The position numbers and the translations under genes were made by a program. Of a stretch of 64,000 bases of DNA, positions 33,382-40,957 are shown in pieces. This DNA is from a virus, in the IMG/VR virus record IMGVR_UViG_3300031630_000002, positions 19,337 through 83,336 of that record. The stretch is one strand, 5' to 3'. The notes beneath the pieces were generated by a model. That model searched no databases. It was given only the letters and a program-made list of their open reading frames with translations, and had not been told where the DNA came from. Position 1 is the first letter of the stretch, and each line of letters starts with the position of its first letter.

Positions 33382-33406
33382 CAAGTAAGGCTTATTACGT
33401 TATAAT
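33378..33406 (+). promoter_or_regulatory. Sigma70-type promoter, conserved leader class
   Basis: TTGACA 33378-33383 (containing the rtcB TGA), 17 bp, TATAAT 33401-33406, then TTATATAAGTTAATCAAAG before the ATG at 33441. Confidence 0.9.
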
Positions 33407-33440
33407 AGTTATATAAGTTAATCAAAGCAAGGAAAGTATT

Positions 33441-33602
33441 ATGTTTCAAGCATTATTGGGAGTTTGGATAGTTTGGATAGTCGCAGCGTGGTTCACCCAT
33501 GTGTTTACGTGTTTCGCTAGTGCATCATGGGGTTTCCTCGTTGCTGGTGCAATAGCATTTCCAGTAGCGTGGGCGCATGGAACTTGGTTGTGGTTTCAAT
33601 AA
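33441..33602 (+). CDS. Small two-span membrane protein
   Basis: A 53-residue, very hydrophobic, Trp-rich frame (MFQALLGVWIVWIVAAWFTH ... GFLVAGAIAFPVAWAHGTWLW) with two likely membrane segments split by a Thr/Cys/Ser loop. It directly follows the conserved promoter-leader with AGGAAAG as ribosome site. Possible envelope-acting early protein; no family recognised. Confidence 0.6.
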   Translation: MFQALLGVWIVWIVAAWFTHVFTCFASASWGFLVAGAIAFPVAWAHGTWLWFQ

Positions 33603-33621
33603 ATTAATAAAGCAGAGTAAT

Positions 33622-33852
33622 ATGATTATGGAAGGTTTAGTAGAAATCACAGGTGAGGAATTCCCACCACATACATATTTTTTGAATCCCGAAGGTAAGT
33701 TGTTTGCATACATTCGGGTTAATGATGGTAAGTTGATTGAGTTCAAAAAGCCGTTATCATTTTACAAGTCTCGTCGCAAGTTTAAAAAAGTGACGCACGA
33801 TACGTTTACAGATAATTATTCAGACAACTTTCGTAAAAAGGAAAAGGTATGA
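33622..33852 (+). CDS. Small unknown protein
   Basis: A 76-residue protein from ATG 33622 (MIMEGLVEITGEEF); an in-frame ATG at 33577 lies inside the previous gene and is not used here. It has a beta-like first half and a basic C terminus (SRRKFKKV, FRKKEKV). Its end overlaps the next start by 4 bases. Confidence 0.5.
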   Translation: MIMEGLVEITGEEFPPHTYFLNPEGKLFAYIRVNDGKLIEFKKPLSFYKSRRKFKKVTHDTFTDNYSDNFRKKEKV

Positions 33853-34064
33853 TCTTATTCAGTGGTCGCTCGAAAAAGAATGTCGGGTGGGAATTATTAG
33901 CATTACGCAAAGATAAGAACTTCTCAGAAGGTTTATCATTGGTAGATTTCAAGGTAAACATCTTGCGAGGCGACTTTACGCTACATACTCCCATATTTCA
34001 ATTGTACATTGAATTGTTAAACATAACACTATTAGATTTCAGCATTGTAAAAGTTGAACATTAG
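33849..34064 (+). CDS. Small unknown protein
   Basis: A 71-residue protein beginning MILFSGRSKKNVGWEL, with alternating basic and hydrophobic stretches. Coupled to the previous gene by a 4-base overlap; the next gene follows after 8 bases. No motif recognised. Confidence 0.5.
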   Translation: MILFSGRSKKNVGWELLALRKDKNFSEGLSLVDFKVNILRGDFTLHTPIFQLYIELLNITLLDFSIVKVEH

Positions 34065-34072
34065 AGAGAATT

Positions 34073-34876
34073 ATGTCTACCGCAATTTTTAACCCACAAG
34101 TCACATTAAATACTCTACTAAAACATGATGAAATTGAAGACATGCACAGTAATTTTGAAAATAATGTCTCGCCAAAAAAGTTATCAGTTAGCATAGAAGG
34201 TGCATTGGCTGTATTACTCTATATGAATAGAACTCGTTCAATCAAGGAGGCAATGAATCTTTTCATTAACTGCTTAGAAGGCAATACACTTAACGCAACA
34301 GTTCCTCTTGCAGAAGATTGCGCAAACGCTGCTGATATATTTTCATATTGGGAAAAAAAGTTCTTCATGGCGAAATTAAGTGATGATATTACACTTACGT
34401 CTTGGCGAAAAAAACTGCTTCATATGTGTAGTAATCGAAATACACCAATGATGGAATCGTACAAGAAGATGTTAATTACGTTGCCGCGAATCACTTCGTA
34501 TGAAAAACGCACTGATGCTATTGCTGACAAATATGTGTCTCATGATTATAATCATCACTCTCATTGTGAATTTGAGGGATTACAGTTACGTCTTATCGAA
34601 AAATATAGACATGACACAGTACGTGAGAAGTCATTCATATATAGGTTGGCAGATAATCATAATAAGGTATATGAATTATCTATTTCAAAAAGACGCGATG
34701 GTGATTCTACTGTGTCTGACATGATTAGTACGGCATCCGCATTTGATGCATTGTTTGGTATGACAGGTAGTGTGAGATTAGATGGTAGAGGACAATTAAA
34801 ACCACTTAACAATGTGCTTCACGATAAGTTTCTGTATAAGACGCTAAAGAATATTACTTCAATTACTCCTATTTAA
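34073..34876 (+). CDS. Hypothetical protein
   Basis: A 267-residue, mostly helical protein. The only standout is HDYNHHSHCEF near the middle, a His/Cys cluster that could bind a metal. Last gene of the unit from 33441. No family recognised. Confidence 0.55.
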   Translation: MSTAIFNPQVTLNTLLKHDEIEDMHSNFENNVSPKKLSVSIEGALAVLLYMNRTRSIKEAMNLFINCLEGNTLNATVPLAEDCANAADIFSYWEKKFFMAKLSDDITLTSWRKKLLHMCSNRNTPMMESYKKMLITLPRITSYEKRTDAIADKYVSHDYNHHSHCEFEGLQLRLIEKYRHDTVREKSFIYRLADNHNKVYELSISKRRDGDSTVSDMISTASAFDALFGMTGSVRLDGRGQLKPLNNVLHDKFLYKTLKNITSITPI

Positions 34877-34943
34877 GTGTTGACAAGTAAGGCTCATTGT
34901 TATATAATAGTTACATAAGTTAATAAAGAGAGCAAGACTATGA
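34876..34943 (+). repeat. 68-bp promoter-leader direct repeat, copy 1
   Basis: Identical over 68 bases to 36478-36545. It spans the -35 (34880-34885), 17-bp spacer, TATAAT (34903-34908), the full leader and the start codon at 34940. Confidence 0.9.
34880..34908 (+). promoter_or_regulatory. Sigma70-type promoter, conserved leader class
   Basis: TTGACA, 17 bp, TATAAT; leader GTTACATAAGTTAATAAAG then AGAGCAAGACT before ATG 34940. Confidence 0.9.
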
Positions 34944-35212
34944 TTAAAACAGCAAAGGGCGCAAAGGTTTACGAGCAATGGTCTAAAGCATACGTGCGTG
35001 ACCACGACGGTGTCGTATTATGGAAGTCTAATGATCGTAGTCCGTTTGAGGATGTGTTAGGTGATTTCCTAGCATTCGGTTACATTAGTCAGTTATCGTA
35101 TGATAACACTGTTGTAGCAAAAGCAGCACAAGATAACGAAGCGTTAGAAAGTTTCTTTAGTAGCAAGCCTACGCGTGAGCAGTTATTTGAACGCAACGCT
35201 AATCGGTTTTAA
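34940..35212 (+). CDS. Small unknown protein
   Basis: A 90-residue protein (MIKTAKGAKVYEQWSKAYVR...) with a KPTREQLFERNANRF end. Driven by copy 1 of the 68-bp promoter repeat. No motif recognised. Confidence 0.55.
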   Translation: MIKTAKGAKVYEQWSKAYVRDHDGVVLWKSNDRSPFEDVLGDFLAFGYISQLSYDNTVVAKAAQDNEALESFFSSKPTREQLFERNANRF

Positions 35213-35215
35213 ATC

Positions 35216-35428
35216 ATGATTAACTCTAATCATTTCAAAGAATCCATTGTAGTAGATATCACTGGTGAAGGTGGTACACCTGCTAACTTAATCGCATTGG
35301 CAACTAGCCTCGCTCGTCCTGATCATGCAGATATCGTAAGAGATATGAATAGTGGTGATTACGAGCATTTAGTTAATGTATTTGACGAACACTTTAGTGA
35401 TATCGTTACGTTAACTGCGCCCACCTAA
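35216..35428 (+). CDS. Small acidic protein
   Basis: A 70-residue acidic protein starting 3 bases after the previous stop. Contains VVDITGEGGTPANLIALATSLARPDHADIV, with a mixed alpha/beta look. No family recognised. Confidence 0.5.
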   Translation: MINSNHFKESIVVDITGEGGTPANLIALATSLARPDHADIVRDMNSGDYEHLVNVFDEHFSDIVTLTAPT

Positions 35429-35442
35429 ACGGAAAAATATTA

Positions 35443-35766
35443 ATGACCAACGAACATCCCGCTATATTAATTGCACCAATTGATGTACAATCCAAAGTAG
35501 AAGCAGGTGCTAAATTACTAGATATACGTAATGAAGCAGATTTCAATCAATCTAAAATCAAGAATAGTCACCATCTTGATAAAGATAACATGTCGTCATA
35601 TTTCAATAATATTGACAAAACCCTTCCAATCATCGTGTGTTGTTACAAAGGTATTAGTGCACGTCAAGTAGCATCCCAACTTGTAAGCACTGGATACGAC
35701 GAAGTATACGTTGTTATAGGTGGTTTTAATAACTACGTTATGCAATGTCCAACTGAGTGTATTTAA
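35443..35766 (+). CDS. glpE: GlpE-like rhodanese (thiosulfate sulfurtransferase)
   Basis: Single-domain rhodaneses move a sulfane sulfur from thiosulfate through an active-site cysteine. The 107-residue protein has the length of E. coli GlpE (108) and its elements: KLLDIRNEADFNQSKIKNSHHL, then the active loop CYKGISA with Cys67 (GlpE has CYHGNS), RQVASQLVSTGYDEVYVVIGGF. It lies in an accessory cassette; sulfur supply for tRNA thiolation or stress response is a guess. Confidence 0.85.
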   Translation: MTNEHPAILIAPIDVQSKVEAGAKLLDIRNEADFNQSKIKNSHHLDKDNMSSYFNNIDKTLPIIVCCYKGISARQVASQLVSTGYDEVYVVIGGFNNYVMQCPTECI

Positions 35767-35779
35767 TCTGTAATAAGTG

Positions 35780-35808
35780 TTGACAGGCAATGCTTATTGT
35801 TGTATAAT
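35780..35808 (+). promoter_or_regulatory. Sigma70-type promoter
   Basis: TTGACA 35780-35785, 17 bp, TATAAT 35803-35808, then a leader related to the conserved class (TATATAAGTTAAAGGAA). Confidence 0.88.
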
Positions 35809-35837
35809 ATTTATATATAAGTTAAAGGAATTTAAAA

Positions 35838-36464
35838 ATGGCAAATCATGTACACTTTTATGTGCAATTCCATCAAATCAATGATGATGCACGAACAAAA
35901 CTGAAAGAGATGTTTGGGCGTATTCGCGAGGATGCACCACACAAATGGTTTTCTGATATCTTTGTTGAGGATGACCTGACATATGAAGAGACAGAAAAGT
36001 ATGAGTGGACTACCAATAACATAGGTCCTAAGTGGAGTTATTTTGAGGACTACTCTGTCGAAGAGGGTGATGTATATTTCGTAGGAGAATCTGCTTGGTC
36101 AGCGCCAGCACAGGGGTTGCAGAAACTACTAGGTATTCTTGTAGAATATGATCCTAAAATTATTACATCTATTATGTATGAGGATGAAGCACCAAACTTC
36201 TTTGGCGCAGATATATATGAAGGCGATGACATGTCTGATTGGATTGAATATGTTTCTGAAGAAATCATTCATCTTGTCATTAATGAATCTGAACAGTTGA
36301 CAGAAGAATCTTATGTTGATGATGAATGGGTTGATGAAGCAGCAGATGTGTTCGATGAAGAAGTATGGGAAACAATTAATAATACTCAAGCCGGGCTTGT
36401 TGGTGAATGGCTTGAAGCAATTAAGAGTGATCAAGAAGAGCAAATAAAGAATGAGAATTTGTAA
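35838..36464 (+). CDS. Acidic protein of api92/DUF1281-like type (putative)
   Basis: A 208-residue, highly acidic protein. MANHVHFYVQFHQIN looks like a ferredoxin-like beta strand start, followed by NNIGPKWSYFED and ESAWSAPAQGLQKLL, which recall the 'N.iGaKW...s.W..P...' pattern of api92-like plasmid/phage proteins. The C-terminal 70 residues are extremely acidic. DNA mimicry is possible from charge alone. The family call is uncertain. Confidence 0.5.
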   Translation: MANHVHFYVQFHQINDDARTKLKEMFGRIREDAPHKWFSDIFVEDDLTYEETEKYEWTTNNIGPKWSYFEDYSVEEGDVYFVGESAWSAPAQGLQKLLGILVEYDPKIITSIMYEDEAPNFFGADIYEGDDMSDWIEYVSEEIIHLVINESEQLTEESYVDDEWVDEAADVFDEEVWETINNTQAGLVGEWLEAIKSDQEEQIKNENL

Positions 36465-36477
36465 ACTTATTATAATT

Positions 36478-36545
36478 AGTGTTGACAAGTAAGGCTCATT
36501 GTTATATAATAGTTACATAAGTTAATAAAGAGAGCAAGACTATGA
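36478..36545 (+). repeat. 68-bp promoter-leader direct repeat, copy 2
   Basis: Identical over 68 bases to 34876-34943, 1602 bases away. Contains TTGACA (36482-36487), TATAAT (36505-36510) and ATG 36542. Confidence 0.9.
36482..36510 (+). promoter_or_regulatory. Sigma70-type promoter, conserved leader class
   Basis: TTGACA, 17 bp, TATAAT, in copy 2 of the 68-bp repeat, driving the HAD phosphatase gene. Confidence 0.9.
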
Positions 36546-37114
36546 AAGATAAAATTATATTGACAGATTGCGACGGAGTGTGTCTAGATTGGGAAGCATC
36601 TTTCCAAGAATGGATGGCTACTAAAGGATATGTACAACAACAGTTTGCAGTATATGACATTTCCGTTATGTATGGTATTGAGAAAGCAGAAGGAAAGCGT
36701 TTAATACATGAGTTTAACAACTGTGGTTGGATGGCATCTTTACCAGCGATGCGTGATTCACGTTCTGGTATTGCGAAGTTGGTTGAAGCGGGCTACAAGT
36801 TTGTTGCAATCACTAGTTTAAGTTTAGATCTAAAGTCAAAAGCATTGCGTGTTCGCAACTTGAAAGAGTTATACGGTGATGCATTTGTTGATGTAATCTG
36901 CCTTGATACGGGTGCTGATAAAGATGAAGAACTAGAACACTATCGCGGTAGTGAAATGTATTGGATTGAGGATAAGTGGTCTAATGCTGTGTTGGGCGCA
37001 GATTTGGGATTGAAATCAATTTTAATTGACCATCCTCATAATGCTGCATATAGTGATGAAAGAATAGTACGAGCGAGTACTTGGGCAGATATAGTCGAGG
37101 AAATCCTCGGTTAA
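36542..37114 (+). CDS. HAD-family phosphatase, nucleotidase-like
   Basis: A 190-residue HAD hydrolase: motif I LTDCDGVCLDW (nucleophile D9, D11), motif II AITSLS (about 93-98), a Lys in the KSKALRVRNLKELYG region, and motif IV YWIEDKWSNAVLG (about 141-153). The closest general type is 5'(3')-deoxyribonucleotidase/phage HAD proteins that act on nucleotides, so salvage or nucleotide-pool control is plausible. It converges with phoH on the other strand, one base apart. Confidence 0.78.
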   Translation: MKDKIILTDCDGVCLDWEASFQEWMATKGYVQQQFAVYDISVMYGIEKAEGKRLIHEFNNCGWMASLPAMRDSRSGIAKLVEAGYKFVAITSLSLDLKSKALRVRNLKELYGDAFVDVICLDTGADKDEELEHYRGSEMYWIEDKWSNAVLGADLGLKSILIDHPHNAAYSDERIVRASTWADIVEEILG

Positions 37115-37855
37115 TTAGTCTTCATCACCATAAATTGTTAATATGGCTTGTACTACGATATGTCGTTCTATGTCTTGTTTTTCGAATTCAATGACACCGA
37201 TCATATCACTTTTTTGTTCTTTAAGTCGGATTAAAAAGTCTTTTAGACCGTTCGCTTCAAACCCTCTATCGTGCTGTGCGAGATCGCCTGTTACGAAGAT
37301 GCGACTATTTGTGCCGATACGTGTTAGAAGCATTTTCATTTGACTTGGTGTGGCGTTTTGCATTTCATCTCCGATGATCCATGCATTTTTAAATGTGCGT
37401 CCTCTCATGTATGCGAGTGGTGCGACTTCGATAACGCCATCTTCTACCATACTTTCGATTTCTTGTGGTGTCCAATATTCTTCAAATACGTCGAATATTG
37501 GTCGAGTCCATGGAGCCATTTTTTCTACTAGACTGCCTGGAAGAAAGCCGTGTTGTTCGTCTACACTAACTGCGGGTCGTGTAATGACTATTTTTTCACA
37601 TGTGCCTGCTTTGAATGCTCGAATAGCGGCTAAAACTGCTAGCATGGTTTTTCCTGTTCCCGCTGGTCCCATTGCGAATACTATGTGTCTATTGTTGTCA
37701 TCGAGTAATTCGATGTAGTCTTCTTGTCTGCGGTTTTTTGGAATCATGGTAACGAATCGCTCTCTGCGCTTCATTCCATTAAGTTGAATAACGTCCTGTT
37801 TAACATCGTGATCTTGACGTTGTTGGTTTTTTGTTTTTCTTGCTCGTCTGGCCAT
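37115..37855 (-). CDS. phoH: PhoH-family ATPase
   Basis: The 246-residue protein has Walker A GPAGTGKT (63-70), VITRPAVSVDEQHGFLPG (typical PhoH), YMRGRTFKNAWIIGDEMQNATPSQMKM (Walker B region) and TRIGTNSRIFVTGDLAQHD. PhoH proteins are AAA-like ATPases, some with RNase or helicase activity, and are very common in marine phages. The function in infection is not settled. Ribosome site AAGGAGTTTTTA on the minus strand. It stands alone on that strand with its own upstream region (37856-38018). Confidence 0.95.
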   Translation of the reverse strand: MARRARKTKNQQRQDHDVKQDVIQLNGMKRRERFVTMIPKNRRQEDYIELLDDNNRHIVFAMGPAGTGKTMLAVLAAIRAFKAGTCEKIVITRPAVSVDEQHGFLPGSLVEKMAPWTRPIFDVFEEYWTPQEIESMVEDGVIEVAPLAYMRGRTFKNAWIIGDEMQNATPSQMKMLLTRIGTNSRIFVTGDLAQHDRGFEANGLKDFLIRLKEQKSDMIGVIEFEKQDIERHIVVQAILTIYGDED

Positions 37856-37942
37856 TAAAAACTCCTTTTAAGTTTTAGTGAGTGTGCCTCATACTTGCTC
37901 GTACACTATTATTTAGCATTTTTTTAATGCTCACATTAACAA

Positions 37943-37970
37943 CATATATAATTAATATACAGTAAGTCAA
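37943..37970 (-). promoter_or_regulatory. Possible sigma70 promoter of phoH
   Basis: On the minus strand TTGACT (37965-37970), 16 bp, TATATG (37943-37948). Weak boxes, but well placed; the 163-base gap holds no gene. Confidence 0.4.
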
Positions 37971-37983
37971 TTAATAAAAAAGA

Positions 37984-37991
37984 CTAAATAC
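37984..37991 (+). promoter_or_regulatory. Late-type promoter variant (CTAAATAC)
   Basis: CTAAATAC, one base off the late consensus, lies 27 bases before ATG 38019 with TAGGAG between. Confidence 0.5.
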
Positions 37992-38018
37992 TGTTATATT
38001 AATAGTTAGGAGAATACT

Positions 38019-38540
38019 ATGGAACAAACAGACATCATTGCCCAGTTGGGTAAGAACATCAAGCGAAATTCGGCATTAGAAACATTAATGCAAATTGATG
38101 GTGTATTAGAGTCATTAAATGTGTATGCATATAAGAACTGGATTGAAGGCGAAATCGTAGACGGTCCGCATATCGAGCGTTATTGGGTAACAGTGACTTT
38201 GTTATATCCGCATAAGATGATGCCAGATCCTACTGGAGCAGAACGATTGCTTAACAATGGTTGTAAGGTATTCTATACAAAAGATACACTTACTACAGCA
38301 GCAAAATTAATCGAGCCAGAAGATACTGAGATAGACCCAAATCATTCGAACAAGCGTAGAGCAAAGAAGATTGAACGTCCAGTATGGTTGGTTACGCTTG
38401 AAGTACCACGTGGTTTAATCGATACAGTTGAGACAAGTCGTGTGAAAGTAGATGATATGCAGTTTGATAGTCATTCAGTCGAGCAAGCATATGATCAAAA
38501 TTTAGGAGACGATGATGCAATCATATCAGACGACACTTAA
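38019..38540 (+). CDS. Conserved late protein A, unknown
   Basis: A 173-residue protein with DGVLESLNVYAYKNWIEGEIV, RYWVTVTLLYPHKMMPDP and TGAERLLNNGCKVFYTKDTL. I recall this signature from a conserved protein of T4-like cyanophage and pelagiphage structural regions. Activity unknown. Its last 29 bases overlap the next gene. Confidence 0.65.
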   Translation: MEQTDIIAQLGKNIKRNSALETLMQIDGVLESLNVYAYKNWIEGEIVDGPHIERYWVTVTLLYPHKMMPDPTGAERLLNNGCKVFYTKDTLTTAAKLIEPEDTEIDPNHSNKRRAKKIERPVWLVTLEVPRGLIDTVETSRVKVDDMQFDSHSVEQAYDQNLGDDDAIISDDT

Positions 38541-39012
38541 TGAAGCAATGCAGTACAATGATCTACGTGGTCTTGTAAGCAATGTGGTTAGTATTGATCA
38601 ATACAAAAGTAAGATTGGAGATGACAAGAACATTGTTGTAGTCGCACTTGAAGTTGATCATATTGAAGCAGCCTCAGATCTTAGTCAGTTCATAGAGACT
38701 GGGCACAAAGATGCAATAGATGTTGATGTATCAGTGGGTCCTACACCAGAAGGAAAATACACGGTATTTGTTGAATACAATCGTAACAGTTTCCTATTCA
38801 AGTTAATTGATGTGATGTTGCAAGACATTCTCAATGTTGACAATGAAGTTGCTTATTGGCAATTTGTTTCTTACAAAGACACTATTCCAAAAGAATGGAC
38901 ACATGAAGAGTTTGAAGAAGCAGTACACACCTCAAGTTATGAATATGTTATTGCAACTGATGCAGATGCAAAAGTAATATCAGAACGAATTAAGTTTCTA
39001 ACTAATTACTAA
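38512..39012 (+). CDS. Conserved late protein B, unknown
   Basis: A 166-residue acidic protein. The start ATGATG at 38512 follows TAGGAGACG and overlaps gene A by 29 bases. [25 protein letters not shown] in the middle is the recognisable part, again familiar from marine T4-like phages next to protein A. No activity known. Its stop overlaps the IF-1 start. Confidence 0.65.
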   Translation: MMQSYQTTLNEAMQYNDLRGLVSNVVSIDQYKSKIGDDKNIVVVALEVDHIEAASDLSQFIETGHKDAIDVDVSVGPTPEGKYTVFVEYNRNSFLFKLIDVMLQDILNVDNEVAYWQFVSYKDTIPKEWTHEEFEEAVHTSSYEYVIATDADAKVISERIKFLTNY

Positions 39013-39233
39013 TGGCTAAGGAAGAAACAATAAGAGTAACGGGCACTGTAACCGAGTGCCTACCAAATGCCCAATTTAGAGTTAAGTTAGAAGCGAATCA
39101 ACATATTCTTCTAGCACACTTGAGTGGTAAGATGCGAAAAATGAATATCAATGTACTTCTAGATGATAACGTTGAAGTAGAAATATCACCATATGATTTG
39201 ACAAAATGTAGAATCGTATATAGGAACAAATAA
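39012..39233 (+). CDS. infA: Translation initiation factor IF-1
   Basis: The 73-residue protein aligns end to end with bacterial IF-1 (72 aa in E. coli): [62 protein letters not shown]. Counting by eye, about half of the positions equal E. coli IF-1, including the SGKMRK and PYDL cores. IF-1 binds the 30S A site and helps start-site selection. It is coupled by one-base overlaps to protein B upstream and the spanin downstream, so it is a resident phage gene. A phage IF-1 could bias host initiation toward phage messages, which is inference. Confidence 0.95.
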   Translation: MAKEETIRVTGTVTECLPNAQFRVKLEANQHILLAHLSGKMRKMNINVLLDDNVEVEISPYDLTKCRIVYRNK

Positions 39234-39703
39234 TGTTTTCACGTATTAAAATATATCTAATAGCAGCAGTGATCTTCGGCGCAGTTGGTTATGGTGCATG
39301 GCAATATTATAAATATACCCAAGCACAAATTCAAGCATATGCAGTCAGTGCAGCACAATCGGAACAAGCACGACAATCCACTGATACGGCATTGAAAGCA
39401 GTACAAGTTGATTTGATAAATGTTAAAGCACAGTTTTCGGTTGTGACTACTAAATTTCAACAAGCGAACCTACGAGTTAAAGATCTACAGGCTAAATTAA
39501 GTAGACATGAACTAGGTGCATTAGCAGAAGCAAAGCCTGGATTAGTAGAGAAGATTGTTGACAATGGCACTAAAGATGTGCTAAGATGTTTTGAGATAGT
39601 AAGTGGTTCACCACTAACAAAGGAAGAATTAAATGCAGTTAAGAAAAGTCAAACGAATAGCAGTTGTCCTGACATTGCTAATCCCAACTATATTCCTAAG
39701 TAG
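39233..39703 (+). CDS. i-spanin-like lysis protein (Rz type)
   Basis: The 156-residue protein has a single N-terminal membrane segment (YLIAAVIFGAVGYGAWQYY, about 8-26), then a long Ala/Gln/Lys-rich coiled coil (about 30-100), and a short C-terminal domain with two Cys. This is the inner-membrane spanin layout. The lipoprotein gene overlapping its 3' end in another frame completes an Rz/Rz1-like pair that fuses inner and outer membranes at lysis. Confidence 0.8.
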   Translation: MFSRIKIYLIAAVIFGAVGYGAWQYYKYTQAQIQAYAVSAAQSEQARQSTDTALKAVQVDLINVKAQFSVVTTKFQQANLRVKDLQAKLSRHELGALAEAKPGLVEKIVDNGTKDVLRCFEIVSGSPLTKEELNAVKKSQTNSSCPDIANPNYIPK

Positions 39704-40100
39704 TTGTTCATCTGTACCAAAGACAGTTACATACCAATCAGCACCCATTGACAAGCCTAATTTAATATTACCAGATGCTACTGTGTTGGAATTGCGTGAT
39801 GTAGATTTCGTGATAGTGACGCTTGCTAATATGGATGAAGTGATGTTAGAGTTACAAAAAGTAAACAGTAATATTGCCTTATTTGCATTAACTGATATTG
39901 GGTACGAAAATTTAAGTCTGAATAATGCCGATATATTAAAATTAGTAGCAGAGCAAAAATCAATCATAGCAGCATACAAATCGTACTACGAGGGTATAAA
40001 TACTAATGTCGATGATTACAACGATAATCGCGATGTAACTATTCCAGTTCCCGTTGAAGCAGATATTGCTGACAAAGTGCTAAAGATATTTAATGACTAG
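39633..40100 (+). CDS. o-spanin-like outer-membrane lipoprotein (Rz1 type)
   Basis: The gene starts 71 bases inside the i-spanin gene in a different frame, after AAGGAAG. The 155-residue protein has a signal peptide (KVKRIAVVLTLLIPTI) and lipobox FLSSC with Cys25 as lipidation site, followed by a Pro-containing periplasmic domain. It is longer than lambda Rz1, but the overlap and lipobox fit an o-spanin. This implies a Gram-negative host with an outer membrane. Confidence 0.8.
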   Translation: MQLRKVKRIAVVLTLLIPTIFLSSCSSVPKTVTYQSAPIDKPNLILPDATVLELRDVDFVIVTLANMDEVMLELQKVNSNIALFALTDIGYENLSLNNADILKLVAEQKSIIAAYKSYYEGINTNVDDYNDNRDVTIPVPVEADIADKVLKIFND

Positions 40101-40160
40101 TAAAAAACGCAGTTTATATATAGTGATGTATAACTCATGTAGAAACCTAGTTAAATACAG

Positions 40161-40250
40161 TTACACTAGAAGTGTGATTGTTCATTGTTGAGCAATGAGA
40201 TATATGGCAACGTTGACGAAATAGTTTATAGGAACACACTATTTCGACAA
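40161..40250 (+). promoter_or_regulatory. Three-hairpin leader upstream of dnaJ
   Basis: Hairpin 1: TTACACT/AGTGTGA (40161-40177), 3-base loop. Hairpin 2: CATTG/CAATG (40183-40197). Hairpin 3: TTGACGAAATAGT/ACTATTTCGACAA (40213-40250), 13 bp with one mismatch. The region 40101-40261 has no gene. Hairpin 3 ends 11 bases before ATG 40262, and no clear ribosome site is seen between. Confidence 0.5.
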
Positions 40251-40261
40251 TAAGAAACACT

Positions 40262-40957
40262 ATGAAACAAACAAACAGCAATCCTTGGGATATACTAAAC
40301 ATCGCGACAACTTCGTCCCAGGAAGAGATAAAACACGCATTTAAGCAACTTGCAATGAAGCATCATCCAGATCGTGGTGGTAAAGCGGTTGATTTCAATC
40401 GTATTGCGGTAGCATACGAGCAATTACGAAAGAGTACTATTGTACCTATTATTGTAACTCCACATACACATTTGGTAAATGTAAAATTAACAATCAAGCA
40501 GCAGATAGAAGGTGTAGATGATTACATTGAGACAGATACTGGCGAGATATTAAAAGTAACAATACCAGCAGGATCTAAGTTAGATGATAAGTATAAAGTG
40601 AACACACCTATTGACAAATATATTGTTAATATCAAAGAATTATCACATAAAGCATTGACAAGACACGGTTTATCGCTTATAATGAATATCACAATTGATA
40701 TTGTAGATGCAATGCGAGGCAGTGTAATTCCAGTAGTAGGTCCGTGTGATGAACATTTAGAAATAGAAATTCCAGCGGGAACGTCAGATGGTAAAGTTAT
40801 TGTTGTTCCACAAAAGGGATTGATGAATAAACTAACAAAGAAGCGTGCAGCTTTGCACATTATTGTAAATACAAAAATCCCAACATTAGATACTGATACT
40901 AGTATCGATCAATTTATATTAAGGTTAAGAGAATGTCAGAAATTGAAAACATTGTAG
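40262..40957 (+). CDS. dnaJ: DnaJ-like (CbpA-type) co-chaperone
   Basis: The 231-residue protein has an N-terminal J domain: NPWDILNIATTSSQEEIKHA, KQLAMKHHPDRGGK (the HPD triad, about 37-39), FNRIAVAYEQLRK. It goes directly into a substrate-binding-like C-terminal domain with GEILKVTIPAGSKLDDKY and ETD/LEIEIPAGTSDGKVIVVPQKG repeats, with no zinc finger, as in short CbpA types. It would stimulate the host DnaK. It overlaps clpA by 25 bases and heads a chaperone-protease operon. Confidence 0.9.
   Translation: MKQTNSNPWDILNIATTSSQEEIKHAFKQLAMKHHPDRGGKAVDFNRIAVAYEQLRKSTIVPIIVTPHTHLVNVKLTIKQQIEGVDDYIETDTGEILKVTIPAGSKLDDKYKVNTPIDKYIVNIKELSHKALTRHGLSLIMNITIDIVDAMRGSVIPVVGPCDEHLEIEIPAGTSDGKVIVVPQKGLMNKLTKKRAALHIIVNTKIPTLDTDTSIDQFILRLRECQKLKTL

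Noticed and set aside
39995-40003. ATAAATACT inside the o-spanin gene
   Set aside because: It is within coding sequence, far from the next start codon and without supporting context.
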